This document shows positions 35,789 to 44,177 of a stretch of DNA of 64,000 nucleotides, in pieces. This DNA comes from Terrimonas pollutisoli (GTDB taxonomy: Bacteria; Bacteroidota; Bacteroidia; Chitinophagales; Chitinophagaceae): positions 124,001 through 188,000 of the forward strand of contig NZ_JARKNA010000008.1 in the NCBI RefSeq assembly GCF_029360765.1, given 5' to 3'. The notes under the pieces were generated by a model. The model did no database searches. It saw only the letters and a program-made list of their open reading frames with translations, and was not told the DNA's origin. Position numbers and translations under genes: made by a program. Position 1 is the stretch's first letter. Every line of letters starts with the position of its first letter.

Positions 35789-35857
35789 GTGACACAACAA
35801 CAAAATATCATTCTTAAAACTCGCAAGAGTGTTTGTTGTACCACCTGTTGTATGTAG
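35789..35857 (+). CDS. Putative attenuation leader peptide rich in Cys codons, ending Cys-Cys-Met
   Basis: A GTG-started frame of 22 codons ends with KSVCCTTCCM and TAG. Four of the last seven codons are TGT (Cys), two are ACC (Thr) and the last is ATG (Met): precisely the amino acids of the pathway encoded downstream. A hairpin begins within the last Cys codons (35848-35854 with 35866-35872) and is followed by ATTTT. Ribosome stalling at the Cys or Met codons would cover the 5' arm and could prevent hairpin formation, allowing transcription into metY. No ATG start is available in this frame, and this frame has a stop at 35762-35764. The peptide and the hairpin are visible; the attenuation mechanism is inference. 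Confidence 0.5.
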   Translation: MTQQQNIILKTRKSVCCTTCCM

Positions 35858-35877
35858 TAGTATCTCATACAAATTTT
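35848..35877 (+). terminator. Possible attenuator hairpin overlapping the leader peptide
   Basis: TTGTATG and CATACAA form a 7-bp perfect stem with an 11-nt loop, followed by ATTTTCC. It is weak for an intrinsic terminator but its position over the last Cys and Met codons is notable. Confidence 0.35.
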
Positions 35878-35940
35878 CCTCCCTCTGACTTGTAGCCTTG
35901 CTTCTGACCCGCTTGTTTCAAACTTTTAAAAAAATAAATT

Positions 35941-37266
35941 ATGAGTAACAAACTCCATTTCGAGACTCTCCAGCTTCATGCTGGTCAACAAATTGACCCC
36001 ACTACCAAATCCAGGGCGGTTCCAATTTATCAAACTACTTCTTATGGTTTCAACAGCACTGATCATGCTGCTAATCTTTTTGGATTGCGTGAATTTGGAA
36101 ATATCTATACCCGCATCATGAATCCAACTACGGATGTTTTTGAGCAGCGCATTGCCGCTTTGGAAGCTGGTGTTGCTGCATTGGCAACTTCTTCGGGACA
36201 GGCCGCACAATTTCTTGCACTAAATAATATTCTGCAAGCAGGAGACAATTTTGTATCAACTCCTTACCTGTACGGTGGTACTTATAACCAGTTTAAAGTT
36301 GCTTTTAAACGTCTCGGTATTGAAGCCCGGTTTGCAACGGCTGATGATGTAGAGAGCTTTGTGCCGCTGATTGATAAAAACACCAAAGCAATTTATCTTG
36401 AAACCATTGGCAATCCAAGATTGAACATTCCTGACTTTGAAAAATTTGCCGACCTGGCTAAGGAGTATGACCTGCCATTGGTAGTTGATAACACATTTGC
36501 AGCAGGTGGCTATTTATTTCGTCCATTGGAGCACGGCGCCAATGTTGTCGTTGAATCAGCGACCAAATGGATCGGCGGACATGGCACCAGCATTGGCGGC
36601 GTAATTGTAGATGGTGGAAATTATAACTGGGGCAATGGCAAGTTTTCGCAGTTTACAGAACCGTCTGAAGGTTATCATGGCTTGAAATTCTGGGATGTAT
36701 TTGGAGAAGGAAACCCGCTTGGCTTGCCCAATATCGCCTTTGCAATTCGTGCCAGGGTGGAAGGCCTTCGTGATTTTGGTCCTTCATTAAGTCCTTTTAA
36801 TTCATTCCTGCTTTTACAAGGACTGGAAACTTTATCACTCCGTGTTCAGCGACATGTGGACAATGCATTGGCATTAGCCGAATGGCTTGAACAACATCCA
36901 CAAGTAGAATATGTATGGTATCCCGGTTTGAAAAGCAGCCCTTATAATGCGCTTGCTAAAAAATACCTGAAACGTGGCTTTGGCGGCATCCTGAATTTTG
37001 GCATCAAAGGCGGTCTTGAAAACGGAAAGAAATTTATCGACTCGTTACAACTGATCAGCCATTTAGCCAATGTAGGTGATTCCAAATCCCTGGCTATTCA
37101 TCCAGCCTCTACCACACACGAACAGTTAAGTGAAGCTGAACAAAAAGAAGCCGGTGTATTACCAAATTTAATTCGCATCAGCACAGGCACAGAGCATATT
37201 GACGATATCAAGGCAGATTTTGAACAGGCATTTCAAAAAGTATTTGCAAAAGAACTAGTAGCATAA
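35941..37266 (+). CDS. metY: O-acetylhomoserine sulfhydrylase
   Basis: The 441-residue PLP enzyme converts O-acetylhomoserine and sulfide to homocysteine. Typical segments: LHAGQQIDPTTKSRAVPIYQ, YTRIMNPTTDVFEQRIAALE, VDNTFAAGGYLFRPLEHGAN, the PLP-lysine motif SATKWIGGHGTSIGG near residue 208, and DSKSLAIHPASTTHEQLSE. The length and the insertion FSQFTEPSEGYHGLKFW separate MetY from the shorter cystathionine enzymes. The metX ATG follows after one base, so the two are co-translated. A 222-bp leader with a putative Cys/Met attenuator precedes it. Confidence 0.94.
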   Translation: MSNKLHFETLQLHAGQQIDPTTKSRAVPIYQTTSYGFNSTDHAANLFGLREFGNIYTRIMNPTTDVFEQRIAALEAGVAALATSSGQAAQFLALNNILQAGDNFVSTPYLYGGTYNQFKVAFKRLGIEARFATADDVESFVPLIDKNTKAIYLETIGNPRLNIPDFEKFADLAKEYDLPLVVDNTFAAGGYLFRPLEHGANVVVESATKWIGGHGTSIGGVIVDGGNYNWGNGKFSQFTEPSEGYHGLKFWDVFGEGNPLGLPNIAFAIRARVEGLRDFGPSLSPFNSFLLLQGLETLSLRVQRHVDNALALAEWLEQHPQVEYVWYPGLKSSPYNALAKKYLKRGFGGILNFGIKGGLENGKKFIDSLQLISHLANVGDSKSLAIHPASTTHEQLSEAEQKEAGVLPNLIRISTGTEHIDDIKADFEQAFQKVFAKELVA

Positions 37267-37267
37267 G

Positions 37268-38326
37268 ATGACATCGATTTTTAAATACGATAATTCGTTT
37301 ACGTTAGAGTCAGGGGTAACTCTTCCGGGTTACCACCTGGCTTATACTACCCATGGAAAACTGAATGCTGATAAAAGCAATGTGGTATGGATATTTCATG
37401 CATTAACGGCTAACAGCAACCCTTTGGAATGGTGGCCCGGTCTTGTTGGTGATGGAAGGTTTTTTGACCCGGCAAAATATTTTATTATTTGCGTCAACAA
37501 ACCCGGCAGTCCTTATGGCAGCATTTCACCATTAAGCATCAACCCGCAAACCAATCAACCTTACTATCACGACTTTCCTCTTTTTACCATTCGTGATATG
37601 GTAAGAACTTACCAGCACTTAAAAGATCATTTAGGAATAAGTAAAATTTTTATTGCTCTTGGTGGCAGCACAGGAGGAATGCAACTGCTGGAATGGGCCA
37701 TTGAAGAGCCGGCATTGTTTGAACATATCGTCCCGATTGCAACCAATGCAATTTTATCGCCGTGGGGAATTGCCTTCAATGCCTCCCAACGCATGGCGAT
37801 TGAAGCTGATAGTTCCTGGCTGGAAAGAAGACCTGATGCCGGTCAAAAAGGATTGGCGGCAGCAAGATCTATTGCTTTACTTTCCTACCGGCACTACAAC
37901 GGCTATGATATAACGCAGGCAAGGGACAAGGCCTTTGTTGCTCTGCATAATGAAGTGGTTTTTGCCTCGGACAATTACCAGCGGTACCAGGGGCTGAAAC
38001 TCGTAAATCGTTTTAATGCGCTTTGTTATTATCGCCTTAGTCAAAGCATGGACAGTCATGATGTAGGAAGAAAAAGAGGAGGTGTCGAAGCTGCATTGCA
38101 GAAAATAACCGCAAAAACCCTGGTAATAGGCATCAAGTCAGATGTTCTTTATCCAATTGCTGAACAGGAGTATTTGCAGAAAACTATTCGTGGCGCCGAA
38201 CTGTTAAACATTGCAAGCGATTTTGGGCATGATGGCTTTTTATTGGAATATGAAAAAATTGAACCAGCCCTAAGAAAGTTTATTGAAGACAAACAATCAC
38301 ATCATTTAAAAGTAGTGAACGAATAA
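37268..38326 (+). CDS. metX: Homoserine O-acetyltransferase
   Basis: This 352-residue alpha/beta hydrolase transfers acetyl from acetyl-CoA to homoserine. The family start GVTLPGYHLAYTTHGKLN, the oxyanion region WIFHALTANS, the nucleophile Ser134 in GGSTGGMQ (more often GGSMGG), and the Asp and His in SDVLYPIAEQ and DFGHDGFLLEYE are all seen. It supplies the substrate for MetY, encoded 1 bp upstream, and for the cystathionine enzyme. The acyl group (acetyl or succinyl) is inferred from family, not tested. Confidence 0.94.
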   Translation: MTSIFKYDNSFTLESGVTLPGYHLAYTTHGKLNADKSNVVWIFHALTANSNPLEWWPGLVGDGRFFDPAKYFIICVNKPGSPYGSISPLSINPQTNQPYYHDFPLFTIRDMVRTYQHLKDHLGISKIFIALGGSTGGMQLLEWAIEEPALFEHIVPIATNAILSPWGIAFNASQRMAIEADSSWLERRPDAGQKGLAAARSIALLSYRHYNGYDITQARDKAFVALHNEVVFASDNYQRYQGLKLVNRFNALCYYRLSQSMDSHDVGRKRGGVEAALQKITAKTLVIGIKSDVLYPIAEQEYLQKTIRGAELLNIASDFGHDGFLLEYEKIEPALRKFIEDKQSHHLKVVNE

Positions 38327-38330
38327 AGTT

Positions 38331-38405
38331 CAAGAGTTTGGGTGTTCACAAGTTCAAAAAACGACCCGCAACTTGTGAACAAATGAACTTGTGAACTGAA
38401 AAACT
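38331..38405 (+). repeat. Low-complexity intergenic element with nested inverted repeats
   Basis: GTTCACAAGTTC (38344-38355) is perfectly inverted in GAACTTGTGAAC (38385-38396), and its first ten bases also match ACTTGTGAAC (38371-38380), so two alternative hairpins are possible. The words are close to the GTTCAAG/GTTTAAA words of the 4058 element. Confidence 0.6.
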
Positions 38406-38410
38406 TAAAC

Positions 38411-39667
38411 ATGGAAACACATAAGCAATTAACGATCGGTTTATTTGGATTCGGCGTAGTGGGTGAAGGGCTTTACAAAGTGCTGCAACAAACACCATCC
38501 CTTAAAGCCACCCTGAAAAAAGTATGTATCAAGAACCCGGAAAAGAAAAGGAACGCCCCGGCATCTTTATTTACAACGGACAAAGAAGTCTTGTTGAATG
38601 ATCCGGAGATAAATGTCATAGTGGAAGTGATCGACGATGCTGATGCTGCATACCAGATCGTATCGACGGCACTAAAAAATGGAAAGGATGTGGTGAGTGC
38701 CAGTAAAAAAATGATCGCCGAACATCTGCCAGCCTTATTGGATATACAACAGCAAACTGGCCAGTCTCTCTTGTACGAGTCTGCCGCTTGTGCCTCCATC
38801 CCTGTCATCAGAAATCTTGAAGAGTATTATGATAATGATCTGCTGCATTCCATCAAGGCCATCGTTAATGGATCAACCAATTTCATTCTTACTAAAATGT
38901 TTGAAGAAGGTCTTGATTTTAAACAGGCGTTGATTTTAGCGCAACAGCTTGGTTTTGCTGAAAGCAATCCAAAACTGGATGTAGAGGGGTTTGATGCAGT
39001 GAATAAATGGACCTTCCTGCTGACACATGCTTATGGCATCATCGAGTCTCCTGAAAATATTTTGTTTAATGGTATCCAAAACATCCAGGCCGGCGATGCA
39101 ATCGTAGCAAAAGAAAAGAATCACCAGATTAAACTGGTAGCCCAGGCTAAAAAATTACAAAACGGGAAAGTAGCGGCATTTGTATTGCCTCAATTTGTAA
39201 AACCGGACGACCACCTTGCTTTTGTAAAAAATGAATACAATGGCGTGGTAATTGAAAGTGGATTTGCTGACAAGCAATTTTTCTATGGCAAGGGAGCTGG
39301 AAGCTTTCCAACCGCTTCGGCTGTATTGAGTGATATTTCTGCTTTGCGCTATCAATATAAATACGAGTATAAAAAATTATATCATCACCAGCCGCATGAG
39401 CTAAGCCAGGATGTGTTTCTGCGGGTTTATGTGAGCTTTGATGACATTCAATATATACCAAAGGATCGCTTTGAATGGCTGGAAGAATGGCATGCGCAGG
39501 AGGAAAGAAAATACCTGGTAGGTGTGATCTCCTTCCAGCAGCTGATTGGCAATGACTGGTGGAAAGAAAATAATACGTCGCTGATTCTTACCCCTGACCC
39601 GGTGATTGAAGATGTTGAACTTAGAAAATTAAAAAAGAAAAGCCTCGAATTAGCCGGACTTCTATAG
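38411..39667 (+). CDS. hom: Homoserine dehydrogenase
   Basis: The 418-residue enzyme reduces aspartate semialdehyde to homoserine. It begins with the NAD(P)-binding LFGFGVVGEGLYKVLQQ, contains the active-site AIVNGSTNFILTKMFEEG and the family motif FAESNPKLDVEGFDAVNKWTFL. The C-terminal 90 residues could hold a small regulatory domain but no ACT signature is plain. It completes the local route homoserine to O-acetylhomoserine to homocysteine. It is separated from metX by a hairpin-forming element and followed by a terminator. Confidence 0.92.
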   Translation: METHKQLTIGLFGFGVVGEGLYKVLQQTPSLKATLKKVCIKNPEKKRNAPASLFTTDKEVLLNDPEINVIVEVIDDADAAYQIVSTALKNGKDVVSASKKMIAEHLPALLDIQQQTGQSLLYESAACASIPVIRNLEEYYDNDLLHSIKAIVNGSTNFILTKMFEEGLDFKQALILAQQLGFAESNPKLDVEGFDAVNKWTFLLTHAYGIIESPENILFNGIQNIQAGDAIVAKEKNHQIKLVAQAKKLQNGKVAAFVLPQFVKPDDHLAFVKNEYNGVVIESGFADKQFFYGKGAGSFPTASAVLSDISALRYQYKYEYKKLYHHQPHELSQDVFLRVYVSFDDIQYIPKDRFEWLEEWHAQEERKYLVGVISFQQLIGNDWWKENNTSLILTPDPVIEDVELRKLKKKSLELAGLL

Positions 39668-39694
39668 TTTTTCTTATTAGTTGTGTAGTTATAC

Positions 39695-39721
39695 AAGAGG
39701 TCTCTGTCAAAGAGGCCTTTT
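39695..39721 (+). terminator. Rho-independent terminator of hom
   Basis: AAGAGGTCTCT / AGAGGCCTTTT forms an 11-bp stem with two wobble pairs and a 5-nt loop, followed by GCATTTTATTT. Confidence 0.65.
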
Positions 39722-39805
39722 GCATTTTATTTAGTTGGCAGAACTGTTCATGTTAATCCTTCTAATCATGCATCTATGATATTTTCATCAGCCTATTAAA
39801 AAAGG

Positions 39806-39831
39806 AAAGTCCTGCCTTTCGGCAGGACTTT
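39806..39831 (-). terminator. Terminator of the former tRNA gene
   Basis: AAAGTCCTGCC / GGCAGGACTTT is a perfect 11-bp stem with a 4-nt loop. On the minus strand it is followed by CCTTTTTTAATAG, so it points away from the tRNA fragment next to it and would have ended the intact tRNA transcript. Confidence 0.75.
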
Positions 39832-39854
39832 GTCGGGAAGACAGGATTCGAACC
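39832..39854 (-). other. 3' tRNA fragment: probable attachment site of the integrated element
   Basis: On the minus strand the sequence GGTTCGAATCCTGTCTTCCC then GA is a T-loop (TTCGAAT), the 3' T-stem strand and the 3' acceptor strand of a tRNA, directly upstream of a terminator. To its 5' side (higher coordinates) tRNA similarity stops abruptly and element DNA begins. This is the geometry left when an element integrates into the 3' end of a tRNA gene. The isotype cannot be read from the fragment; the intact copy should lie at the far right end of the element, which I do not see in this window. Confidence 0.7.
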
Positions 39855-40017
39855 AGCTTATAAATTAATTGATTATCAATGTGTTCCTTACTCAGAGAAT
39901 ATCAAACTCACGGATTAACTCACTGACAAATAAAACTCGAAAGAGCATGTTGCAAATCTAAAGCTTGCAAGATAGTTTACCAAATAAGAAAGGCTCTTTG
40001 AGGAGCCATTTCAATTT
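39855..40017. other. Left end of the element, no gene seen
   Basis: A/T-rich sequence between the tRNA fragment and the first small gene. Integrase arm-type binding sites might be expected here but no clear direct repeats were found. Confidence 0.3.
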
Positions 40018-40287
40018 CTAATATCCTTCTTCTAATAACCGCTTCACATCTTCCTTATTATAATAGTTGGTACCGCCGATTTTTTTCATGCGAAGCTTTC
40101 TTGTGATCCGGAGCGCAACCAATTTGTTCACAGAACAACCCAGAATCTTCCGCACATGAGATGTCTTATATCCTTCAATGTTTTCATTGGTAGGTTGCCG
40201 AGCTTGAATAATGATTGTTTTAAGATCATTAATCAGCTGCGTTCGTAATTCCTGCAAATCTTCCTTCGTCACTATTTCTACTGACAT
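40018..40287 (-). CDS. Small helix-turn-helix protein (excisionase-like)
   Basis: The 89-residue protein has an N-terminal helical part and, from about residue 42, a winged-helix of the MerR/excisionase type (KTSHVRKILGCSVNKLVALR, ending TNYYNKEDVKRLLEEG). Such proteins near att sites of Bacteroidota elements bind DNA and may guide excision. It is the closest element gene to the tRNA fragment. DNA-binding is supported by the fold; the excision role is inferred from position. Confidence 0.7.
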   Translation of the reverse strand: MSVEIVTKEDLQELRTQLINDLKTIIIQARQPTNENIEGYKTSHVRKILGCSVNKLVALRITRKLRMKKIGGTNYYNKEDVKRLLEEGY

Positions 40288-40331
40288 ACACTTATTTTTT
40301 TATAAGAAATAATATCAAGATCTCGCAATAT

Positions 40332-40359
40332 GGATAAAGCCCGTTGCCGGGCTTTATCC
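40332..40359. other. Perfect 12-bp hairpin in the intergenic region
   Basis: GGATAAAGCCCG and CGGGCTTTATCC surround a TTGC loop. There is no U-tract after it on either strand, so it is more likely a protein or nick-related site than a terminator. G+C-rich sequence with further small repeats follows to about 40440. Confidence 0.5.
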
Positions 40360-40449
40360 TGGGTTTATCCCCGCCTGCACCCATATTGCTGGCGGGTCGC
40401 TCTCCAGCGTTGCCCGCTTCCTCTTCTGGGCGGTTTTCCTATTCGGTTT

Positions 40450-40623
40450 CTATTTCATCTGCTTTTTTGCCTCACCAAAAGTGATCAACAATTGCTGAAT
40501 AGAATCCGCTTCCAACAATATTTTATCTCCATATTCTTTCCTGAATGATAAAATATCTTCATCCTTTACTTTCATGATAGTATAATCTTTTTCCTGCTCC
40601 TTTTTAATTAAAAAAACTCTCAT
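40450..40623 (-). CDS. Small protein of 57 residues at the end of the transfer operon
   Basis: The ATG at 40623 overlaps the stop of the preceding gene (ATGA), and the frame runs for 57 codons (MRVFLIKKEQEKDYTIMKVK then DEDILSFRKEYGDKILLEAD). It is charged, without membrane segments, and looks like real protein. Function unknown; translational coupling supports its expression. Confidence 0.65.
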   Translation of the reverse strand: MRVFLIKKEQEKDYTIMKVKDEDILSFRKEYGDKILLEADSIQQLLITFGEAKKQMK

Positions 40624-40916
40624 TTCGGTTCAGCATTTTTCATATACACCAGGCTTTTTAAAAAGGGATTAAATGATGGGATATATTTGATGTATCCGTA
40701 TTCCTCTAATTCCTTTATACATTTATGGTAAGTGGCCCGGCCATTGATCTTTGCGATTTGCATCACTTCTTGCCTGGTAACGGAAACAGGATTCTGAAAA
40801 TGATTGAGATTCCAAAACTGAAATAATGCCATGTAGATGCTAATATGAGTAACCCCGATTCTGGCATCATACTCTATAGCTTTATAAAATTCAGATAATT
40901 GTTCTAACTGTCCCAT
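40620..40916 (-). CDS. Small winged-helix-like protein
   Basis: The 98-residue protein resembles replication-initiator/transcription-factor type winged helices: YMALFQFWNLNHFQNPVSVT then RQEVMQIAKINGRATYHKCI, and ELEEYGYIKYIPSFNP. Such proteins are frequent at this place in Bacteroidota transfer operons. Likely DNA-binding regulator. It is 12 bp after the 378-residue gene and overlaps the 57-residue gene. Confidence 0.65.
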   Translation of the reverse strand: MGQLEQLSEFYKAIEYDARIGVTHISIYMALFQFWNLNHFQNPVSVTRQEVMQIAKINGRATYHKCIKELEEYGYIKYIPSFNPFLKSLVYMKNAEPK

Positions 40917-40928
40917 AAGACATTGTTT

Positions 40929-42065
40929 TTAAATCTTCACTCCCTTACCTGTGCTTTCCTTATTCTTTGGCAACAAATCGTCATCACCTCCTTTCGCTTT
41001 CCCCCTCACTTTTTTTTTCTCGGTTTTGGGAATTAAATCATCACCTTCACCGTTTTGCTTTTTATTCCCTTTCTTTTCACCATTTACTTCCGATTGTTTT
41101 GCATTTCTCACTTCAACGGTAATTGCTCTTAAATTTTTATCGTATAATGCTACCTTATTAGCTTTACCGCTTTCAGGCTCTGCTGCAATAAATATTCTTT
41201 CTCCATTTTGGTCAGTAGCTGCCTGAAGATTCCCTTTCTTTAATGACTGCAGAAGATCTTTTGTTTGGGTTTGATCTTCCAATTCCTTAATTGAATGCTT
41301 TCCTAAAGCTTTTTCAATATCATACCCAAAATTTTCATGATACCTTTGCATTTTATAATTACCTTGATCATTCTTATTCTCAAAATCGAGTTTAACCCAA
41401 GCATTGTATTTTTGTCCGTCTGAATTCACAAAGTCTTTGTTAACAGCACGGCCTTCTAATAAATTAGCCGCTTCCTTCAAAGTAAATCCTCTTCCTTTGT
41501 CCATATAAAAAGTTTGCTCCAGGGTTTCATTGCCTTTGCTCAGTCTTGCATCGTACTTATTAAAAAAATACATTTCGTTCTGCTCTCCCTGTTTGAAATA
41601 AAGAGTAGCTTCCATTTTCCGGTTATTGAAGTCTGTTGAATGGTTCAACGTAAATTCCGGAATAGCCTTTTTAATATTGCTTTCCAATTCCGCGTTTAAC
41701 GCTTCACCAAAACCTGAAAACTTCAGGTTGTTGTTCAGGTAGTTTAAATTATCCTGGTTCATAATATCATTTTTTGAAGTTGATAAATCATTTTGTTTTA
41801 CTTGCACAAGAAAATCGGGTCTTTTAACGGAATAGACCGGTACGTAAGTATCCCATAAATAGTTAGCTGTCGTTACTCCATTCTCCATTTTGGAGAGCCG
41901 TAACAAATCGGCCTTGATGTCATTTACCTGATTAATGCCTCTATCCCATACATCCGGGTCCTCTGTATAATCATAATACCAATCTGCACCCGCCATTTTC
42001 TTCATTAAGCCAGCGACATCAAAACCATCAAGTATATTCCTGGGAATGGGATAATTATTTTCCAT
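40929..42065 (-). CDS. Conjugation-associated protein of unknown function (DUF3945-like)
   Basis: This 378-residue soluble protein has no signal peptide. Its middle (KMEATLYFKQGEQNEMYFFN, GRGFTLKEAANLLEGRAV, KQNGYKM-like turns and GYDIEKALGKHSIKELED) resembles proteins of the DUF3945/DUF4099 group found on Bacteroidota conjugative elements. The C-terminal 60 residues are Lys/Gly/Asp-rich and look unstructured. It follows traN in the transfer operon. The family call is from memory of the pattern and tentative. Confidence 0.6.
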   Translation of the reverse strand: MENNYPIPRNILDGFDVAGLMKKMAGADWYYDYTEDPDVWDRGINQVNDIKADLLRLSKMENGVTTANYLWDTYVPVYSVKRPDFLVQVKQNDLSTSKNDIMNQDNLNYLNNNLKFSGFGEALNAELESNIKKAIPEFTLNHSTDFNNRKMEATLYFKQGEQNEMYFFNKYDARLSKGNETLEQTFYMDKGRGFTLKEAANLLEGRAVNKDFVNSDGQKYNAWVKLDFENKNDQGNYKMQRYHENFGYDIEKALGKHSIKELEDQTQTKDLLQSLKKGNLQAATDQNGERIFIAAEPESGKANKVALYDKNLRAITVEVRNAKQSEVNGEKKGNKKQNGEGDDLIPKTEKKKVRGKAKGGDDDLLPKNKESTGKGVKI

Positions 42066-42096
42066 AGCATTGAATTTAAAGGTTGCAAATTTGTAC

Positions 42097-42864
42097 TCAC
42101 TTCAGATCAGGTAAGGAAACAGCTTTAATAATCTTGTTATTTTTCACTTTCATAAATAGATGCCTGCCGCCATTTTTTTCCATGATTTGAATAGCCAAGT
42201 ATTTGGCATCAGGAATCGTGAATTTATCCAGCGCTACAACTATGACATTGTTGTTTCCGGCTTTCACTTGCATAGTATTACCAGCTATATACAAAGGTTT
42301 TAATTCGATTTCCTGTATAGCTGTTCGCTTACCTTTCTTCTTATCGCGGATATAAAACCGCAGCAGCACAATGTCATAGTCAATGGGGCTTTGATTATCG
42401 AGCTGCAGTTGGTAATAGATAACATTCTCTTTGATGTATATGCCCGTTATTTTCGCCAGCATATCCCAGTTATGATCCCGTATGCCATGCATTGTTCGCT
42501 GGTTATCTAAAATACCATTGGCATAGGTGGCTAATGTCGCCTTACTGTTAACAGGCATATTATAGATCCATACTGACGGTTTACTATCATAGCATACCCC
42601 AAATGAATAGACACTGCCATCGTCAGTTACCACACTTAAATTGGTTTCTGGAAATTCCTTTGCGGCTGCTTTGACGAGCAAGATGTTATCAGCCTCTTTT
42701 ACTTGCTGCACCAGCACGTCTTTTGTTCCCCTGTCCACATGACGGATGGCAAAAGGAAAGATCAGGCTGGTAGTTTTATCTGTTGTAATACATAAGGATG
42801 GGGTTTGCGCCATAGCGGAAACGAGTAGCCAGCATCCACAAACCAAACACACAAATCGTTTCAT
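42097..42864 (-). CDS. traN: Conjugative transposon protein TraN
   Basis: The 255-residue protein has a signal peptide (MKRFVCLVCGCWLLVSAMAQ) and matches the DUF4138/TraN type: SLIFPFAIRHVDRGTKDVLV near residue 32, VKAAAKEFPETNLSVVTDDG, and a beta-rich C-terminal half with LDNQSPIDYDIVLLRFYIRD. In CTnDOT-like systems TraN is an outer-membrane-associated part of the mating channel (VirB9-like). Its gene follows traM as in other elements. Confidence 0.88.
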   Translation of the reverse strand: MKRFVCLVCGCWLLVSAMAQTPSLCITTDKTTSLIFPFAIRHVDRGTKDVLVQQVKEADNILLVKAAAKEFPETNLSVVTDDGSVYSFGVCYDSKPSVWIYNMPVNSKATLATYANGILDNQRTMHGIRDHNWDMLAKITGIYIKENVIYYQLQLDNQSPIDYDIVLLRFYIRDKKKGKRTAIQEIELKPLYIAGNTMQVKAGNNNVIVVALDKFTIPDAKYLAIQIMEKNGGRHLFMKVKNNKIIKAVSLPDLK

Positions 42865-42890
42865 AAAAATTGTTTTTAGTGGTTAAGAAA

Positions 42891-44177
42891 TTATTGTTGA
42901 ATATTTCTGTCCTTGAGTAAAACCTGATAACCAGCTTTAACCATAACCTTGACCAATTTAACTTTTTTGCTCAGTAAACTTTTTGCGGCGTTGATACCAG
43001 CCGCTGCCGCCTGCGCTTTAAATGACGGATCCATAGTGGAAAGTTCCATTAGTTGCAGGCCGTTGTCGGCAGATTGCTTTGCAACATCACGGGTGATTGC
43101 ACCGGGAATATGAATGCCGGGCAGTCCATCCATATCATACACTTCCAGCTTAACAGTAAATAACGACTGATCGCAACGAATGGAATTGATTTCAATTTGC
43201 AGGCGTTCATCATTAAGGGAAGTAATCCCAAACACAAAATTGCCTTTTGGGATCAGGGAGCCATTGATATAAATATCGTTCAGCAAACGAAGCTTCACCA
43301 CAGCGCCATTTACTAATGTCTGATTTTCATGTACGACAGCCTCAATAGCATTATTACCTTCGTTAGCCTCTGATTCTTCATTTAATCCATAAAATCCTGT
43401 TTCGTTATCCTGCTTTTTCTCTACAGTATCTAGCAAACTGATACGTTCCTCTTTCGGCTCTTTACTGACAGCAAATACCTGTTGTTTACTTTGCAAGGAC
43501 TTTTCTCTGATGCGATCTTTGACCCTTTCAGGATGCTGAATATCCAGTATCTTATTTAAAGTATTGTCTAGTTGCCTCATTTCCGGGTCATCGGTATCGG
43601 TTTTATTCATCATTCCCATCATGCTTTCCAATCTGTCTACCTCATTTGAAAATGCCGGGTCAAACCCATTTTCTTTTTCGTTGACCATTTCATCATTTAC
43701 TGCTGTCGTTTTATTTAACTCCTTTTCCAGTAGTGTGAGTTTTTGGATGATCTTTTGTTCAGGATCATTCCCTTTATTTTCATAGGGCGAGGTATTTAAT
43801 CTTTGATTAAATTTTGATGTTGTTTTCTCTGTGAGTTGTTCCAGGTCATTAGAAACAGGTTTACTTAGTATGGTATCCCTTTTCATATAATAAGGATCGC
43901 TTCGCATCCACTCCTGCAACTTCATGGAATCTTTATCGGCCTTATAGTAAAAACTAAGTTTGTCCGAAACCTTGTCTTCCTTTAGGTTCGCATCCGGAAG
44001 GTTAAGATTTAACCCCTGATTATTGACAGAAGGCTTCGAACCGTCGCTTCCTTTACCGCCACCCATTGCCCAGAAGGCCATTGTTAGAAACGGGATGACC
44101 AGTAAAGGCATTACCAGCATCATTTTTCTTTTTCGCAGGAATGCTTGCGATCTTTCTGCACTTTTCATACGTTTCAT
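42891..44177 (-). CDS. traM: Conjugative transposon protein TraM
   Basis: The 428-residue protein has an N-terminal membrane helix (MLVMPLLVIPFLTMAFWAMG), a long helical periplasmic middle and a C-terminal domain with VNGAVVKLRLLNDIYINGSL, GNFVFGITSLNDERLQIEIN and DMDGLPGIHIPGAITRDVAK, the TraM hallmark (VirB10-like scaffold). The start overlaps the traL stop by 4 bp. It should bridge inner and outer membranes in the type IV secretion channel. Confidence 0.9.
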   Translation of the reverse strand: MKRMKSAERSQAFLRKRKMMLVMPLLVIPFLTMAFWAMGGGKGSDGSKPSVNNQGLNLNLPDANLKEDKVSDKLSFYYKADKDSMKLQEWMRSDPYYMKRDTILSKPVSNDLEQLTEKTTSKFNQRLNTSPYENKGNDPEQKIIQKLTLLEKELNKTTAVNDEMVNEKENGFDPAFSNEVDRLESMMGMMNKTDTDDPEMRQLDNTLNKILDIQHPERVKDRIREKSLQSKQQVFAVSKEPKEERISLLDTVEKKQDNETGFYGLNEESEANEGNNAIEAVVHENQTLVNGAVVKLRLLNDIYINGSLIPKGNFVFGITSLNDERLQIEINSIRCDQSLFTVKLEVYDMDGLPGIHIPGAITRDVAKQSADNGLQLMELSTMDPSFKAQAAAAGINAAKSLLSKKVKLVKVMVKAGYQVLLKDRNIQQ

